A DNA stretch of 64,000 bases. Source: Hermatobates lingyangjiaoensis. Lineage: Eukaryota; Arthropoda; Insecta; Hemiptera; Hermatobatidae. Position 1 is the stretch's first letter. Each line of letters starts with the position of its first letter. The position numbers and the translations under genes are program-made. Shown piece after piece: positions 1 to 9,757 of the stretch. The notes below the pieces were generated by a model. That model searched no databases, was not told the DNA's origin, and was given only the letters and a program-made list of their open reading frames with translations. Where the stretch lies: assembly GCA_026182355.1 (NCBI GenBank), contig JAPFBL010000117.1, positions 1,107,501 to 1,171,500 on the forward strand, read 5' to 3'.

Positions 1-1004
1 GAGTTCCTTCCACGTTTATACGTAAAGAAGTCGAAGATTCACTCAAAAACGAGGATGATTCAAGATAATGGAAACATGTCGCCACGAACATAACACTAAG
101 CATCAGAGAACTCATAAATCAATTAAGAGATGTGAAGATGAAAAACATATGTAGAAAACATAAAATGGTTAAAATGAAGATGATAAACACTGAATAGAGC
201 CTACCATTTAACAAAATATGTCTAAGCGAAGGGGTACCCAATTAACACTAATACCATACATTCAACTAGAATATGAAGTAGCTTCTTCATTATCGACTTT
301 ACTGCCGATTGAATGATTCCCTCGGGCGAGCTTCTGGTAATTCCCTAGGTAATTTTACCACAGACATTTAAAAGCAATAATCGGTAGTATGTATATGGGT
401 CAACACTAGGAAATTAGTTGATAGAGATTGAAAACTATCTTATTAATATAGCTAACACACTAAGCAAAGCTCTCAACCATCATTGGTTATCTTGAGGTTT
501 AAGACAAGTAATTGTTATGTAATAAATTTAAATTAACATTAGAAACTATAAAAGAATAGAGAGCAGTGCTATAATAGTTATTCGACTCACCGCAATGGCG
601 TTGTGCCAAGTGCAGTGAACTGTCAACAAATGCTATTACTGCGAATTTTACCTCTCTAACAAGCATAAACTATTGTCAACGATTTTATGTCTACATTTAT
701 AAAATTGGTACATATAAATATGATTTATATCTTTGATTGAAGGGCCTCAATAATTCTTATATTCTAATATAAAGTACCATTATTATAGTGCCAATGTCAT
801 GGTTCCTTCACCCATCAGAATTTCTGTAGACAAATGCATGCGCTTCTACTGCATGCTTTCTTGTGGCAAAATGAACATGGTCTTACAAAACATTATTCGT
901 ACCTATGTTTTTACAACAATAATAAGCTAATAAACTTCTGCTTTGAATTGACTATCGAAGTAAAAACACAGAATCTTTTCTTTTAAAACCATCCTCACAA
1001 GGTG
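1..1004. other. AT-rich non-coding tract
   Basis: I see no coding region, RNA gene or clear repeat here. Reading frames are short and stop-rich on both strands. It leads into a PLE relic at about 1005. Confidence 0.6.
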
Positions 1005-1216
1005 TCTCAATGATACCAAGAAGTCACCCGGTGTACCAGTATACATGTAATACCGGGATCTATGAAGCCCGACAGCCAAAGAGCGTTGAGATGATGACTA
1101 GCATATTATCAAGACTTCTCACACTGCACCTTACAGTAGGCACCCCGATAAAACACACGAAGCATGCACAAAATACATTAACGAGGGAAATTTTGAAAAA
1201 CAATTTAAAGAACTGA
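1005..1216 (+). pseudogene. Relic of PLE GIY-YIG endonuclease domain
   Basis: The frame contains SHPVYQYTCNTG, then LSRLLTLHLTVGTPIKHTKHA, then a LTREIL-like segment. These line up with SHLIYQYSCSTG, LSRRLTMHLSAGAPKKHTEEAH and LTRGML in the intact minus-strand PLE at 32.4-34.8 kb. The YIG segment that should lie between them is replaced by unrelated residues, and the C-terminal Glu/Asn part is lost after about codon 66. It is therefore a degenerate fragment and not a functional nuclease. No RT domain precedes it. It belongs to the same broad PLE branch as the 32-kb element, judged by the shared motif order. Confidence 0.7.
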
Positions 1217-1510
1217 AATCAATACCAGCCTCAGTAAATGGTTTAAGTATTTATCTATATTTCGTTATTATTTACCTTATTCATCATTGTCTCCCCTCCT
1301 TTTGATATCTTGCTACCCAGATTATGTGTCTCATTAATGAAACTTTACTTCAGTTGTCATTTGTCTAAGGAGCCACTCATATCATTCTATCTGTGACAGA
1401 AAATCTATATAAAGTATTGTATTTTTGTCATCCTTTTTATATTTCTTCCTGTGAATCTACTGTATTTAGTTTGTGGAATCATTTACTTTAATTACTTATT
1501 ACATAAGCAG

Positions 1511-1556
<46 letters not shown>

Positions 1557-1942
1557 TTAAATTGCATGCCTATCCTTATCCTCTCGTATTTCCTCTTTTA
1601 CTTTTTCCAATCTTCTTATTAAGGACTTCCTTTGACAGGGAAGAGCATAAACAAGCTCACCAAAAGATTTACTTTTATAGTTCATCAATATTTATTTTAT
1701 ACTGATAACTACACTACATTATAAAAAATAAAAGCAGACCGATTTCGGTTTTTCAATAACCATTATCAATGTATATTCTAGAAACAATCTAAATAACATC
1801 TAAACAAAAAGGTTAAATAAATCTTAACATCTACAAAGGTAAAAAACATGTTAAAAATAAACAGTGCTATTATTGGAGGCTACAGTTGGGTTGGCAGTTT
1901 CAACTGGTAATATCTGTAATTTAATTTATCCATGTTTCTTTT
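1217..1942. repeat. AT-rich tract with (TA)n microsatellite at 1511-1554
   Basis: A pure TA dinucleotide run of about 44 bp sits in AT-rich sequence. Reading frames through it give only Tyr-Ile repeats and are not genes. I see nothing else of note in the flanks. Confidence 0.8.
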
Positions 1943-2018
1943 TATATATATATATATATATTTTATTGAATATATATATATATATATTATATATATATAT
2001 ATATATATATTATATGTT
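1943..2018. repeat. (TA)n microsatellite, interrupted
   Basis: Two TA runs are separated by a short TTTTATTGAA spacer. They directly abut the palindromic PLE-terminus fragment that follows. Confidence 0.85.
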
Positions 2019-2071
2019 CAAACCACAATAAGAAATGGGAAAAATTTTTTCCCATTTCTTATTGTGGTTTG
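2019..2071. repeat. Perfect palindrome of a PLE terminal sequence
   Basis: The CAAACCACAATAAG-type terminal motif runs to GGGAAAAA and is immediately followed by its exact reverse complement, giving arms of about 26-27 bp with no spacer. The same motif ends the elements near 4.19, 7.24, 10.73, 15.17 and 31.8 kb, where it lies next to a hammerhead-like core. Here the core is missing, as if only the outer ends were retained in inverted orientation. The sequence after it, a TGATTGTTGTTTCACGTG segment ending TGTGAAAT, matches the outer flank of those other copies. Confidence 0.8.
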
Positions 2072-2107
2072 ATCATTGATTGTTGTTTCACGTGTTTATG
2101 TGAAATC

Positions 2108-2110
<3 letters not shown>

Positions 2111-2139
<29 letters not shown>
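2111..2139. repeat. (TA)n microsatellite at PLE 5' junction
   Basis: This uninterrupted TA run marks the 5' truncation point of the PLE that begins at about 2142. Confidence 0.85.
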
Positions 2140-2141
<2 letters not shown>

Positions 2142-2143
<2 letters not shown>

Positions 2144-2715
2144 AAGCCTTCAAAACTTCCTGTTCATCACTCAATTTCACCCACTCCTTCTCCTATACCT
2201 CCTTAACCTTCCTAGATGTAGTAGTGTCCCTAAGCGGCAGGACCTTCACCACCTCCATACACACAAAACCTACCAATGCCCAACAATATCTACACTTCAA
2301 TAGTTGTCACCCATCCCACACAAAAAAGTCCCTACCTCGTTCCCTCTCCATCCGCATACACCGTATTTGCAGTGACCTCTATCAACGACAGTGTCATATC
2401 GACAAACTTAGGGAGAAATTCGTCCAGCGGGGCTACTCTCCCAGGTTTGTTGATAAACGCTTAATACCTGCCACCAATCATATCTTCCTAGGACTGCCGC
2501 TGAACCCAACAGTTCTCCCTTCCTCGTAACTACTTTCTTTCCTGGGGTCCATAGGATCGGGAATATCATCAAGGACATTTTTCCTCTCCTGTCCTCTTCC
2601 CCCTCCACCTCCTCCGTCTTCCGAAAACCCCCTCGCCTGTCCTTCAGAAAGCCTCCCAATTTAGGAAACCTGTTTTCCCACAGATCCCTTGAAACTCCTG
2701 GGATTGGGGTGGTGC
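2142..2715 (+). pseudogene. 5'-truncated PLE: RT C-terminal part and linker
   Basis: One frame reads SLTFLDVVVSLSGRTF followed by TKPTNAQQYLHFNSCHPSHT and RIHRICSD. This is the region just after the catalytic core of a PLE reverse transcriptase: the FLDV motif, the TKP...YLH...SCHP segment and the KREKFVQRGY-like thumb region. From about 2530 homology continues in another frame (FFPGVHRIGNIIKDIFP, then SFRKPPNLGNLF), which shows a frameshift. The catalytic YxDD part is absent because the copy starts abruptly at a (TA)n tract. It forms one element with the GIY-YIG segment at 3086-3505 and the terminal RNA motif at 3863. Motif recognition is from family knowledge; it is non-functional as it stands. 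Confidence 0.8.
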
Positions 2716-3085
2716 GTGCTGGTATGGAGTTTAGAGGATATTTATTTTTGTGGGTATTTACCCACCAATTATGTGGGGCGCACTGATAACTGTTTATTAT
2801 GTTTTGTGTACATGTTGACAATAGAACACTTTAATATACATCACTACATGGGTCCCACATAATACACAGAGTCTCTGTCTATTGCAAATTTCCGGTCAGA
2901 TCCTCCGTACTGCTGAACAGATGGCAAGGCGTGCGATGAAGTGTAGAATGGAATTAAGAAGTGGCGAAGAAACGCTTCCAACCAGGTCAAGATGGCAACA
3001 ACAACTGGTCGAGATGGCGAAAAAGCTGGTTCTTAAGAACAGCTGGTTCTTACTAACAGCTGGTTCTTACAGACTTGCGTTAGTG
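2716..3085. other. Unassigned block inside the truncated PLE
   Basis: PLE homology stops near 2715 and resumes near 3086. The intervening ~370 bp is richer in G+C than its surroundings and does not look like the usual short linker. It contains a hairpin with GTGGGT/ACCCAC arms (2752-2767) and three tandem copies of a CAGCTGGTTCTTA-type motif at about 3027-3072. It may be an insertion or a divergent linker. I could not identify target-site duplications. Confidence 0.4.
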
Positions 3086-3505
3086 TTGCCGCTACAGGAG
3101 AAATGCGGCCGTCGCCTCTGCCTTACCTGTCCTTTAGTTAACCCTTCACCTTTCTTCTCCTCACCAACCAACTCTTTCCGCGTCCCACCTAACACCTCCT
3201 GCTCATCCAGGAATTGCGTCTACCGACTGAACTGTAGACAATGTGGAGCATTCTACATTGGTATGACTTCTACCAAGCTCAATGAGCGTTTGAACAACCA
3301 TAGAGCTTCGGTCGGTCAGCGCAAACAGCTTCCTGTAGCTATCCATGCCAACAGCCATAACCTTTCTTTTAATGACTGCTTTTCTGTTCAAATCATTAAG
3401 CTAGTGACCACTGATGACCGTAGTTTGACATTAAGAGCGTCTGAGGAGGCCCACATATGGTTATTGGGGGCCCGATCAGATCCCGGTTTAAATCAGAAGC
3501 GTTAA
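3086..3505 (+). pseudogene. PLE zinc-knuckle linker and GIY-YIG endonuclease domain (SEEAHIWLLGARS type)
   Basis: Order seen: a Cys-rich linker (CGRRLCLTCP), then C-SSRNCVYRL--C-QC, then the GIY-YIG core as FYIGM, the conserved Arg region (LNERLNNHRASVG), the SEEAHIWLLGARSDPGLN segment with the catalytic-type Glu, and a terminal NQKR. This endonuclease module nicks target DNA in PLE retrotransposition. The frame is open from 2882 to the stop at 3505, but the region before about 3080 is not PLE-like, so the true protein start is lost. Sister copies lie at 42.4, 43.9-44.2 and 59.85-60.14 kb. The module itself looks well preserved, but the element is dead through its RT truncation and frameshift. 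Confidence 0.8.
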
Positions 3506-3740
3506 CTTTTATTTGTTTTTCCTTTTATTTTTAACTTATATATTCATATTCATATATATATTTTTTTTTTATTTTATTATTATTATTATTTTTCTTTTCT
3601 TTTCTTTTCTTTTTTTTCCTTTTTTTATTATATATATTTTTTATTTATTTATTTATTTATTTTTTTTTTATTATTTCCTTTTTTATAATTTTTAATTTTA
3701 TAATTTTATCTATTGTTTTTGCTTTCTCCGTTCTCCGACG
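3506..3740. repeat. T-rich low-complexity 3' segment of PLE
   Basis: Poly-T and TTTA/TTTC-rich sequence separates the GIY-YIG stop codon from the terminal hammerhead-like motif. The reverse-strand relatives at 43.8-43.9 and 59.75-59.86 kb have A-rich tracts in the same relative position, so this is part of the element. Confidence 0.7.
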
Positions 3741-3862
3741 TTTAGTGCCTAGCTCCTTTTTTACGCTAGTGCTGCTCTCTTCGGTTGACTCTTTATTTCT
3801 TCATTCGCGCTCCGTTCTTCGACGTGGGGAGATCTCTCTCACTTCGTCCTCTCTACTAGTCT

Positions 3863-3902
3863 ACTCTCCTGATGACGAACAACAGTTCGAAATATTGAAT
3901 TC
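3863..3902 (+). ncRNA. Candidate hammerhead ribozyme in PLE terminus
   Basis: CTGATGA (3869-3875) is followed by C, then stem II GAAC/GTTC (3877-3880 with 3885-3888, loop AACA), then GAAA (3889-3892), a minimal stem III (A..U) and NUH ending at T3896. Expected stem I strands (3863-3868 and 3897-3902) pair over only about 2 bp here, so activity of this copy is doubtful. Hammerheads in PLE pseudo-LTRs are established; this call is by eye. Confidence 0.5.
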
Positions 3903-3957
3903 TGTAAGTTTTCTTTGTATTCTCTTTTCTGTGTCGTGCTTTGTGTAATTTAAATTT

Positions 3958-3990
3958 TTATATATATATATACATATATATATATATTCT
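3958..3990. repeat. (TA)n tract at PLE 3' end
   Basis: A TA run, interrupted by ACA, closes the first PLE copy, which began at another TA run near 2139. Confidence 0.7.
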
Positions 3991-4177
3991 ATTAAAACCT
4001 TGCCTATTTTTAATTCTATACCTTTATAGTTTAATTTTTTCCAATTTCCTCACATATGACTCCATATGTTTGGGATAAGATACATATTTTTACCAAAATT
4101 TATGTATTTCATATGTGACAAGATTAGAAAAACAAACAGTGCAGCCAACACTCGGAGAGAAGGGATATATATAAATA

Positions 4178-4365
4178 TCAAATTCTAAACCACAATAAGA
4201 AATGAAGAAAATGATTAAGATCTTTCAACTGCAACAGACGGTATTCATCAAAGTCGAAATCCAAAGTCAGTTTTCACTCTAACTCTGACGTTGGGGTTTG
4301 ACTCAGATGACAAACGCTTATTACGTTTGAAAAATCCTACTGTTCTTTATTGTGAAATCTTTATA
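4178..4365 (+). mobile_element. Decayed PLE terminus, CCACAATAAG family
   Basis: It starts with the AACCACAATAAG terminal motif, then holds two hammerhead-like remnants. On the plus strand, GACT (4300-4303), CAGATGA (4304-4310), stem II AAACG/CGTTT (4312-4316 and 4324-4328), then GAAA match the layout at 15210-15252. The CUGANGA box is mutated to CAGATGA and the 3' stem I strand is eroded. On the minus strand, 4207-4252 has TTGATGA and GAAAGATCTTAATC. It is probably a rearranged double copy, inactive. Confidence 0.5.
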
Positions 4366-4368
4366 TAT

Positions 4369-4386
4369 ATGTATATATATATATAC
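4369..4386. repeat. (TA)n at left border of solo PLE terminus
   Basis: A short TATATATG-type run lies directly next to the CCATGATAAACG end of the solo element. Confidence 0.7.
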
Positions 4387-4541
4387 CATGATAAACGAAA
4401 AACGGTCCGGCAGGACAAATAACAATTAAAATAAGCAGTGACACATAAACAGAAACACAACAAAGACTCACTTTTCAATATTTCGACCGAAATGGTGGTC
4501 GTCCTCAGGAGAAGAAGTGAATTGACGGAGGGACGACAGTC
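4386..4541 (-). mobile_element. Solo PLE terminus (CCATGATAAACG family)
   Basis: This ~155-bp sequence matches the terminal region of the PLE at 59.5-59.7 kb almost base for base: CCATGATAAACG, GGTCCGGCAGGACA, GCAGTGACACATAAAC, then the hammerhead-like core, then GACGGAGGGACGACAG. No coding part accompanies it. TA tracts bound it on both sides. It is therefore a solo terminus, produced by extreme 5' truncation or by recombination. Confidence 0.75.
4471..4514 (-). ncRNA. Candidate hammerhead ribozyme in solo PLE terminus
   Basis: Minus strand: CTGAGGA (4502-4508; position 7 is G, which the core tolerates), an extra C, stem II GACC/GGTC, GAAA, minimal stem III with NUH = AUU. Stem I strands CUUCUC (4509-4514) and GAAAAG (4471-4476) pair at 5 of 6 positions. 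All core residues are intact. Confidence 0.65.
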
Positions 4542-4604
4542 AACTTATATATATATATATAATGTTTTCACATAAACAAGTGAAATAACAATCAATGTAC
4601 GATA

Positions 4605-4695
4605 TAAAGCAATTGACCGAAGAATGAATTCTTTATGTAAAGAATAATATTCATATGAAGAATAATTCCTTCGGTGAGTTGCTTTATATCTTAAG
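4605..4695. repeat. Imperfect inverted repeat with GATATAAAGCAA ends
   Basis: GATATAAAGCAATTGACCG near 4605 is mirrored by a GGTGAGTTGCTTTATATCTT end near 4690, with an AAGAATAAT-rich middle. A related one-sided copy, AAGATATAAAGCAATTCGCC, lies at about 63531. It looks like a short non-autonomous element or its terminal inverted repeats; no transposase is visible. Confidence 0.5.
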
Positions 4696-4699
4696 AGAA

Positions 4700-6230
4700 A
4701 TGTGGAAAGTCATAGTCAGAAAGTTAGAAAAATTAACTCGCAGAAGAACATAAATAAAATTGGCATAATTTTTAACCAAACATGTTTGAATGAAGATCTG
4801 CACCCGAAATACACAGATATATATTAATATGTATATACATATATATTACCATTATATATATACCTATATAATAGTCACCCTGGCTTGTGTTCAGACAGAC
4901 TTAAATCATTCTACTTGATGAGAAAGCAGTGAAAAATATTACTGAGTTTTTGAAACCTGTTGTGTGTGAATCAAAAACTTCGTTTCTGTGAATATCTGGG
5001 TTTTTTCGTGACTAAATAAGTGCTTATATGAAATGGATTTATAAAAAAAAATTAAAAAAATGAAAAAAAACTGATTGTTTACATTATCCTATTAGATACT
5101 ATGTTAAGATTTATTTAGAGAATAATTGTTACCTTAAATAATTGCTATCACTTTATTACCATAAAAGAAAATATTTCAATACTTTGCTCCAAAATTAAAA
5201 CGTATTAGATTATAGTTTATTTAGTTTGCATTAGAGCAAACAGAATATTTTAATACAATTAATATTTAAATGTTTATTTAAATAAAACAGAACCGTAGTT
5301 AGGCTTTCTTTAATATGTAAAACAGAAGAGGGTATTAATAAAAAAATTATTAAAGGGGATGAATCGTAGTTTGAAAAGGAAAGAAAAGGGTTTGACTTAT
5401 TCAGCCTTTGGGGGTTATATTCGACGTTAATTAAGAGAACCACAGAATTGAAGAGGGTGAACTAGTACGAAAACTTAATGAATATTGAGACAAGAGAGTT
5501 GAATTTATTCTAAGGAGAAAATCTTATCATTCTCTTTCATTATAACACACACTTTATAAAAAAAAAATACTTAATATATTCTTATACATACAGCATCATT
5601 CATGTTAAATATAAATAATTTAGAAATATCTCAACATGCATCATTCAATTTTTGTTGATAAACCAACAATTCAGCAGCCCATGCCAATGTGTATAATAGG
5701 AGAGAATACGAACTAATTTTATCTATAAATAAGTATGTCAATAATAGGAAAAGCATACAATAAATATTCTGTTTAGAGCTCAGATAGATACTCCAAACTT
5801 TTTAACGAACAGCACAACTTTATTGATAGAAGTATAATTGGATACCAAAGCTGTACTTTTACACAAATCGAAAGTAATTCTATAGAACCGATGAATTTTA
5901 TCATGAATGGAATAATGTCAAATACATTAAATATAGTCAGTGACCTGGAATGTGTAAAAACCAATGGAGAAATAATATTTCTCTCATATATTTTTCATAT
6001 AAGGTTTATTATATTCTTTTAGGATTAGTATATATTTTAGTTACTTATCTTCATGAAAAAAATATCATTAACATTCAAGAAATGTTGACAATAAAAGTAT
6101 AATTTTTTACTTTAATGCGTCGATGGATAAAAATTGGTATGCCACGAAGAGACGCCTGAGACTTCAGTCGAATAGTCCATTTTTACATGATGACGAAGGA
6201 TGTCGAAATGTAATAGTAAAGTGAGTCCAT
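4700..6230. other. AT-rich non-coding tract
   Basis: No gene, RNA or clear repeat is seen apart from short A- and T-runs. The reading frames of 60-70 codons in it have no recognisable motif. Confidence 0.6.
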
Positions 6231-6234
6231 TTCA

Positions 6235-6386
6235 GAATAGAAACAAAACTAAAGTTTATCGGGACTCGATCAGTTCTTCAGGTTCAAATTAAACTGTCAT
6301 TGCCAACGTTTCGGTCTTTCTTCAAAACCATTTCCATCAGGACCATTCCACGGTCGATACTTTTATCAATTCTTATATAATTTGGG

Positions 6387-6432
<46 letters not shown>
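6235..6432. repeat. Dispersed repeat (GCCAACGTTT family) with degenerate hammerhead-like end, and (TA)n
   Basis: TTTATCGGGACTCGATCAGTT, then GCCAACGTTTCGGTC, match copies at about 46.67 kb and, inverted, about 53.4 kb. On the minus strand 6301-6344 reads CTGATGG, a spacer, ...GACC, GAAA, CGTT, GGC. That is a hammerhead-like order in which the last A of CUGANGA is G and stem II is irregular. A pure TA run at 6391-6430 follows, flanked by TTTGGGATTA and TATCCCAAA, a short inverted repeat. Confidence 0.5.
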
Positions 6433-6434
<2 letters not shown>

Positions 6435-6436
<2 letters not shown>

Positions 6437-6627
6437 TCCCAAAAGTATATTATATATACTTTTTCGTTGGAAACACGATCCAAAACGGACAAATATAGTT
6501 CAACATAGAAAACGAAACATAGAGAAATCAAAAGAACACACTCACAGTCTCTAATTTTTGTTTTGTAACCGTCTTCAGGAGAGATAAGAGAGCGAAACCA
6601 AGCGCACTGGTTCAGAGACGGTTGGAG

Positions 6628-6662
<35 letters not shown>

Positions 6663-7358
6663 GTATATTAATATATAATGTAATAAGTAATAAGTATATA
6701 TAATGTAATATGTATCAGAGAAATGTATATTTGGCTAGTTTATATAAAGCCAGAAAGAAAATAGCTATCGTAGGAATTTTGATAGTATAGTTAAAGTTAT
6801 GATATTAAAAGTGATCAGATGAAAATATTTATAATTTTAACAGACAGAAAAACATTCGAGTTAATCATAGCATTCTGCTATAGTGATCTATGAGAAACAT
6901 GTTTGAGTGGAAACATTTTTTTTTCAAAATTTGGTTTTTTTTCTTTGATAGCCTGTTTTCTTTTCTTTCTCTTCATTTAGTGGGGACTCTAACTTGTCAC
7001 AAGGACCAGTCGTTCGCTCAATTGTTACAATGTCACCTATTTGATCACTTCTTCCCTAATGAGGACGAGCATGGAAATTTTCAATTAGTTTTTACCATGT
7101 CTTACTTCATATATATTTCTATTTGAATCATTTAGATATACAATATGTTATATATTGAAATATGTAATACGTTTGACTATATTATATATGCATGATTAAC
7201 ATGGTTTCACAATAAACAAGTTAAATAATAATCAACGTTCACACCACAATAAGAAATCAGAAAAAGTCTAAGATCTTTCAACTGTCAAACAGCGTCTGCG
7301 TAAGGGTCAAATCTAATATTAGTCTACTTTTCTGATTTATTAGAATTTTGGTTTGGAC
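6435..7358. repeat. Direct repeat copy 1 (pairs with 9906-10843)
   Basis: It begins TATCCCAAAAGTATAT, passes a minus-strand PLE terminus (6448-6625, GTTGGAAACACGATCC, with a degenerate CTGAAGA core at 6573-6579), a (TA)n, and an AT-rich segment. It ends with a decayed CCACAATAAG-family terminus finishing GGTTTGGAC. The second copy lies on the other side of the inverted duplication and differs by scattered substitutions and small indels. The 78-codon frame at 6890-7126 recurs in copy 2 only because the DNA is duplicated; it has no recognisable motif. Confidence 0.85.
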
Positions 7359-7581
7359 TTATATAATTTGGGATTATATTTATATATATATATAATATAT
7401 ATATATATATATTATTTTTGTAAAAGTTGGGAGCAGTCCTTCTTCAATACATGCTTTTAAAAACTGGATGTCTGTTTCCACTTGATTTAATTTTGTCTTA
7501 TATTTTTCCAAAATTACGAAATTTTTTCTTTAACTCAGAACTCAATTTAAAAATTAATTCACCATAATTACTTGTTTTATT

Positions 7582-7622
7582 ATTGAACATGTTTCGGTGT
7601 ACGTTCACCATCTTCAGCAAAC
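7582..7622 (-). ncRNA. Candidate hammerhead ribozyme, left arm copy
   Basis: Minus strand: CTGAAGA (7611-7617), extra U, stem II GGTG/CACC, GAAA, 2-bp stem III (AC/GU), NUH = UGUU, stem I UUG/CAA. It mirrors the right-arm copy at 9717-9757 exactly. Confidence 0.55.
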
Positions 7623-7707
7623 ACACGATTAATTATAATTACCTTAACAAATGAATCTAATAGTTAAATTACATTTCAAAAACAATGAGTGAACAAGTTA
7701 ACTAAGG

Positions 7708-8640
7708 TTACACTGACAGGTTAGGGGTTGTCAGTGTTGGCAAAACTAGCCCTAGGTTTCCAAACAAGCGCAACTGGTTGGCAAAATTACCTTTTTGATC
7801 GTTCATTCTAGGAGCTTTTTCTAGTATGAACAGCGCTTCTAATATCCTGAGTCTTCTTCCGTCCTTTTCTTTTGCTATAATTCTAGTATTATTCACCATA
7901 GTTTCCCTCGAAATTTTTGTTTTGTGAATCTTTTGGAAGTGTTCTTTGGGGGCTCCTGAAACCAGATGCATCGTCAGCCTCCTAGAAAGGGTAGTAGTTG
8001 TTGATCCTATATATGAGTATTTTTGGAATTCACAGTTTCCCAGTGGACATTGAAACTCATATACTAGGTTCGTTTGTTTCAGCGGCTGTTTCTTTTCATG
8101 CTGGTTCCTTATAATCAGTTGCGTGGTGGTTTTGTTCCTATAGAAAATAATAAGCTGGATCCTGTCTTCTTGCTTTTTAACCTTGATATTGTTTTAATTA
8201 TTCTTTCGTCTGTTTTATAGCTGTCCGAAAATTGGTTTTCATAGTATATCTTGTAGTAGTTTGCTTTGTTACTTCATCTTCCTCATTTTTTTCTTTCTTC
8301 TGATTAATATAGTTTTTAAGAGTTTCATCAAATTCACTGTTCTTGTAGCCATTGTTGATAAAAACCTGCTTTAAATTTTCTATCGCTCTGTTGAAGGTTT
8401 CCAATCGGCCGAGATTTTAAATGCTCTGTCTATCAGTGTTTTAATAGTGCCATTTTTATATCTTGAGGGACATTCACTCTTGTTGTTGAGGTATATACCG
8501 CTGTGTGTTGGCTTGAAAACCATCGCTGTTGATAACTCACTATCATTTGCAGATATCTGTACATCCAGGAAATTAATTTTATTGTTTACAGCTACCTCAT
8601 GGGTAAATTTCAGCACAGACTTTTTTCGAATTTTCTTTTT
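7708..8640 (-). pseudogene. PLE RT tail and GIY-YIG domain, left-arm copy
   Basis: From 8640 downwards the minus strand encodes FLDVQISANDS, CPSRYKNGTIKTLIDRAFK, then FINNGYKNSEF, then the GIY-YIG core (YEFQCPLGNC, YSYIGST, LSRRLTMHL), an ILEALFILEKAPRMN segment, and a stop near 7708. The C-terminal 87 codons are identical to the right-arm copy. Two frameshifts split the upstream part. It is non-functional, and the RT catalytic core is absent. Confidence 0.85.
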
Positions 8641-8682
8641 TCTTTTTTCTTTTTTCTAATGACCTAGAAATGCTAATGGAAA
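8641..8682. other. Spacer of the inverted duplication
   Basis: T-rich TTTTTTC runs pass into AATGACCTAGAAATGC and separate the two arms. This is the turnaround point of the foldback structure. Confidence 0.75.
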
Positions 8683-9631
8683 TAAAAAGAAAATTCGAAG
8701 AAAAGTCTGTGCTGAAATTTACCCATGAGGTAGCTGTAAACAATAAAATTAATTTCCTGGATGTACAGATATCTGCAAATGATAGTGAGTTATCAACAGC
8801 GATGGTTTTCAAGCCAACACACAGCGGTATATACCTCAACAACAAGAGTGAATGTCCCTCAAGATATAAAAATGGCACTATTAAAACACTGATAGACAGA
8901 GCATTTAAAATCTCGGCCGATTGGGAAACCTTCAACAGAGCGATAGAAAATTTAAAGCAGGTTTTTATCAACAATGGCTACAAGAACAGTGAATTTGATG
9001 AAACTCTTAAAAACTATATTAATCAGAAGAAAGAAAAAAATGAGGAAGATGAAGTAACAAAGCAAACTACCTACAAGATATACTATGAAAACCAATTTTC
9101 GGACAGCTATAAAACAGACGAAAGAATAATTAAAACAATATTAAAAAACAATATCAAGGTTAAAAAGCAAGAAGACAGATCCAGCTTATTATTTTCTATA
9201 GGAACAAAACCACCACGCAACTGATTATAAGGAACCAGCATGAAAAGAAACAGCCGCTGAAACAAACGAACCTAGTATATGAGTTTCAATGTCCACTGGG
9301 AAACTGTGAATTCCAAAAATACTCATATATAGGATCAACAACTACTACCCTTTCTAGGAGGCTGACGATGCATCTGGTTTCAGGAGCCCCCAAAGAACAC
9401 TTCCAAAAGATTCACAAAACAAAAATTTCGAGGGAAACTATGGTGAATAATACTAGAATTATAGCAAAAGAAAAGGACGGAAGAAGACTCAGGATATTAG
9501 AAGCGCTGTTCATACTAGAAAAAGCTCCTAGAATGAACGATCAAAAAGGTAATTTTGCCAACCAGTTGCGCTTGTTTGGAAACCTAGGGCTAGTTTTGCC
9601 AACACTGACAACCCCTAACCTGTCAGTGTAA
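8670..9631 (+). pseudogene. PLE RT tail and GIY-YIG domain, right-arm copy (second PLE type)
   Basis: A frame open from 8670 to 9224 encodes FLDVQISAND, a KPTHSGIYLNNKSECP motif, RAFKISADW and FINNGYKNSEF. These align in order with FLDVLIKQN, KPSNPGLCLNGRSECP, RAFTHCSDW and LINNGYSNAEI of the 32-kb PLE. A one-base shift near 9200 moves homology to the frame that carries YEFQCPLGNC...YSYIGS (GIY-YIG), the Arg region LSRRLTMHL, the Glu in ILEALFI and the Asn in APRMN, ending at 9631. The polymerase catalytic core (YxDD) is missing, because the arm begins just after it. It represents a distinct subfamily from the 32-kb element, judged by the amount of divergence. Confidence 0.87.
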
Positions 9632-9716
9632 CCTTAGTTAACTTGTTCACTCATTGTTTTTGAAATGTAATTTAACTATTAGATTCATTTGTTAAGGTAA
9701 TTATAATTAATCGTGT

Positions 9717-9757
9717 GTTTGCTGAAGATGGTGAACGTACACCGAAACATGTTCAAT
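9717..9757 (+). ncRNA. Candidate hammerhead ribozyme, right arm copy
   Basis: CTGAAGA (9722-9728), extra U (9729), stem II GGTG (9730-9733) with CACC (9740-9743), GAAA (9744-9747), then C, AT, G, TT. This makes a 2-bp stem III (A-U, C-G) and cleavage position U9753. Stem I TTG (9719-9721) pairs with CAA (9754-9756). All core positions are canonical, with position 7 = A. Confidence 0.6.

Larger units (their letters stand above)
7451..8640 (-). repeat. Left arm of a ~1.2-kb inverted duplication (PLE fragment)
   Basis: This arm is the reverse complement of 8683-9887, with only a few differences. Compared with the right arm it has single-base deletions (for example near 8402 and 8253) that break the RT-tail frame. 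The arms meet across a ~40-bp T-rich spacer. The outer ends reach the sequence ATGCTTTTAAAAACTGG, adjacent to TA tracts. Confidence 0.9.

Noticed and set aside
1451..1705. Frames full of Tyr-Ile repeats (here and at 31582, 40111-40560, 45034-45643)
   Set aside because: They are translations of (TA)n microsatellites, not proteins.
3513..3695. 60-codon Phe/Ile/Tyr-rich frame
   Set aside because: It lies in the T-rich low-complexity 3' segment of a PLE and is not a membrane peptide gene.
6890..7126. 78-codon frame conserved between two places (also 10374-10610)
   Set aside because: The conservation comes from the DNA-level direct repeat. The peptide is Phe-rich, starts at no convincing site and has no motif.
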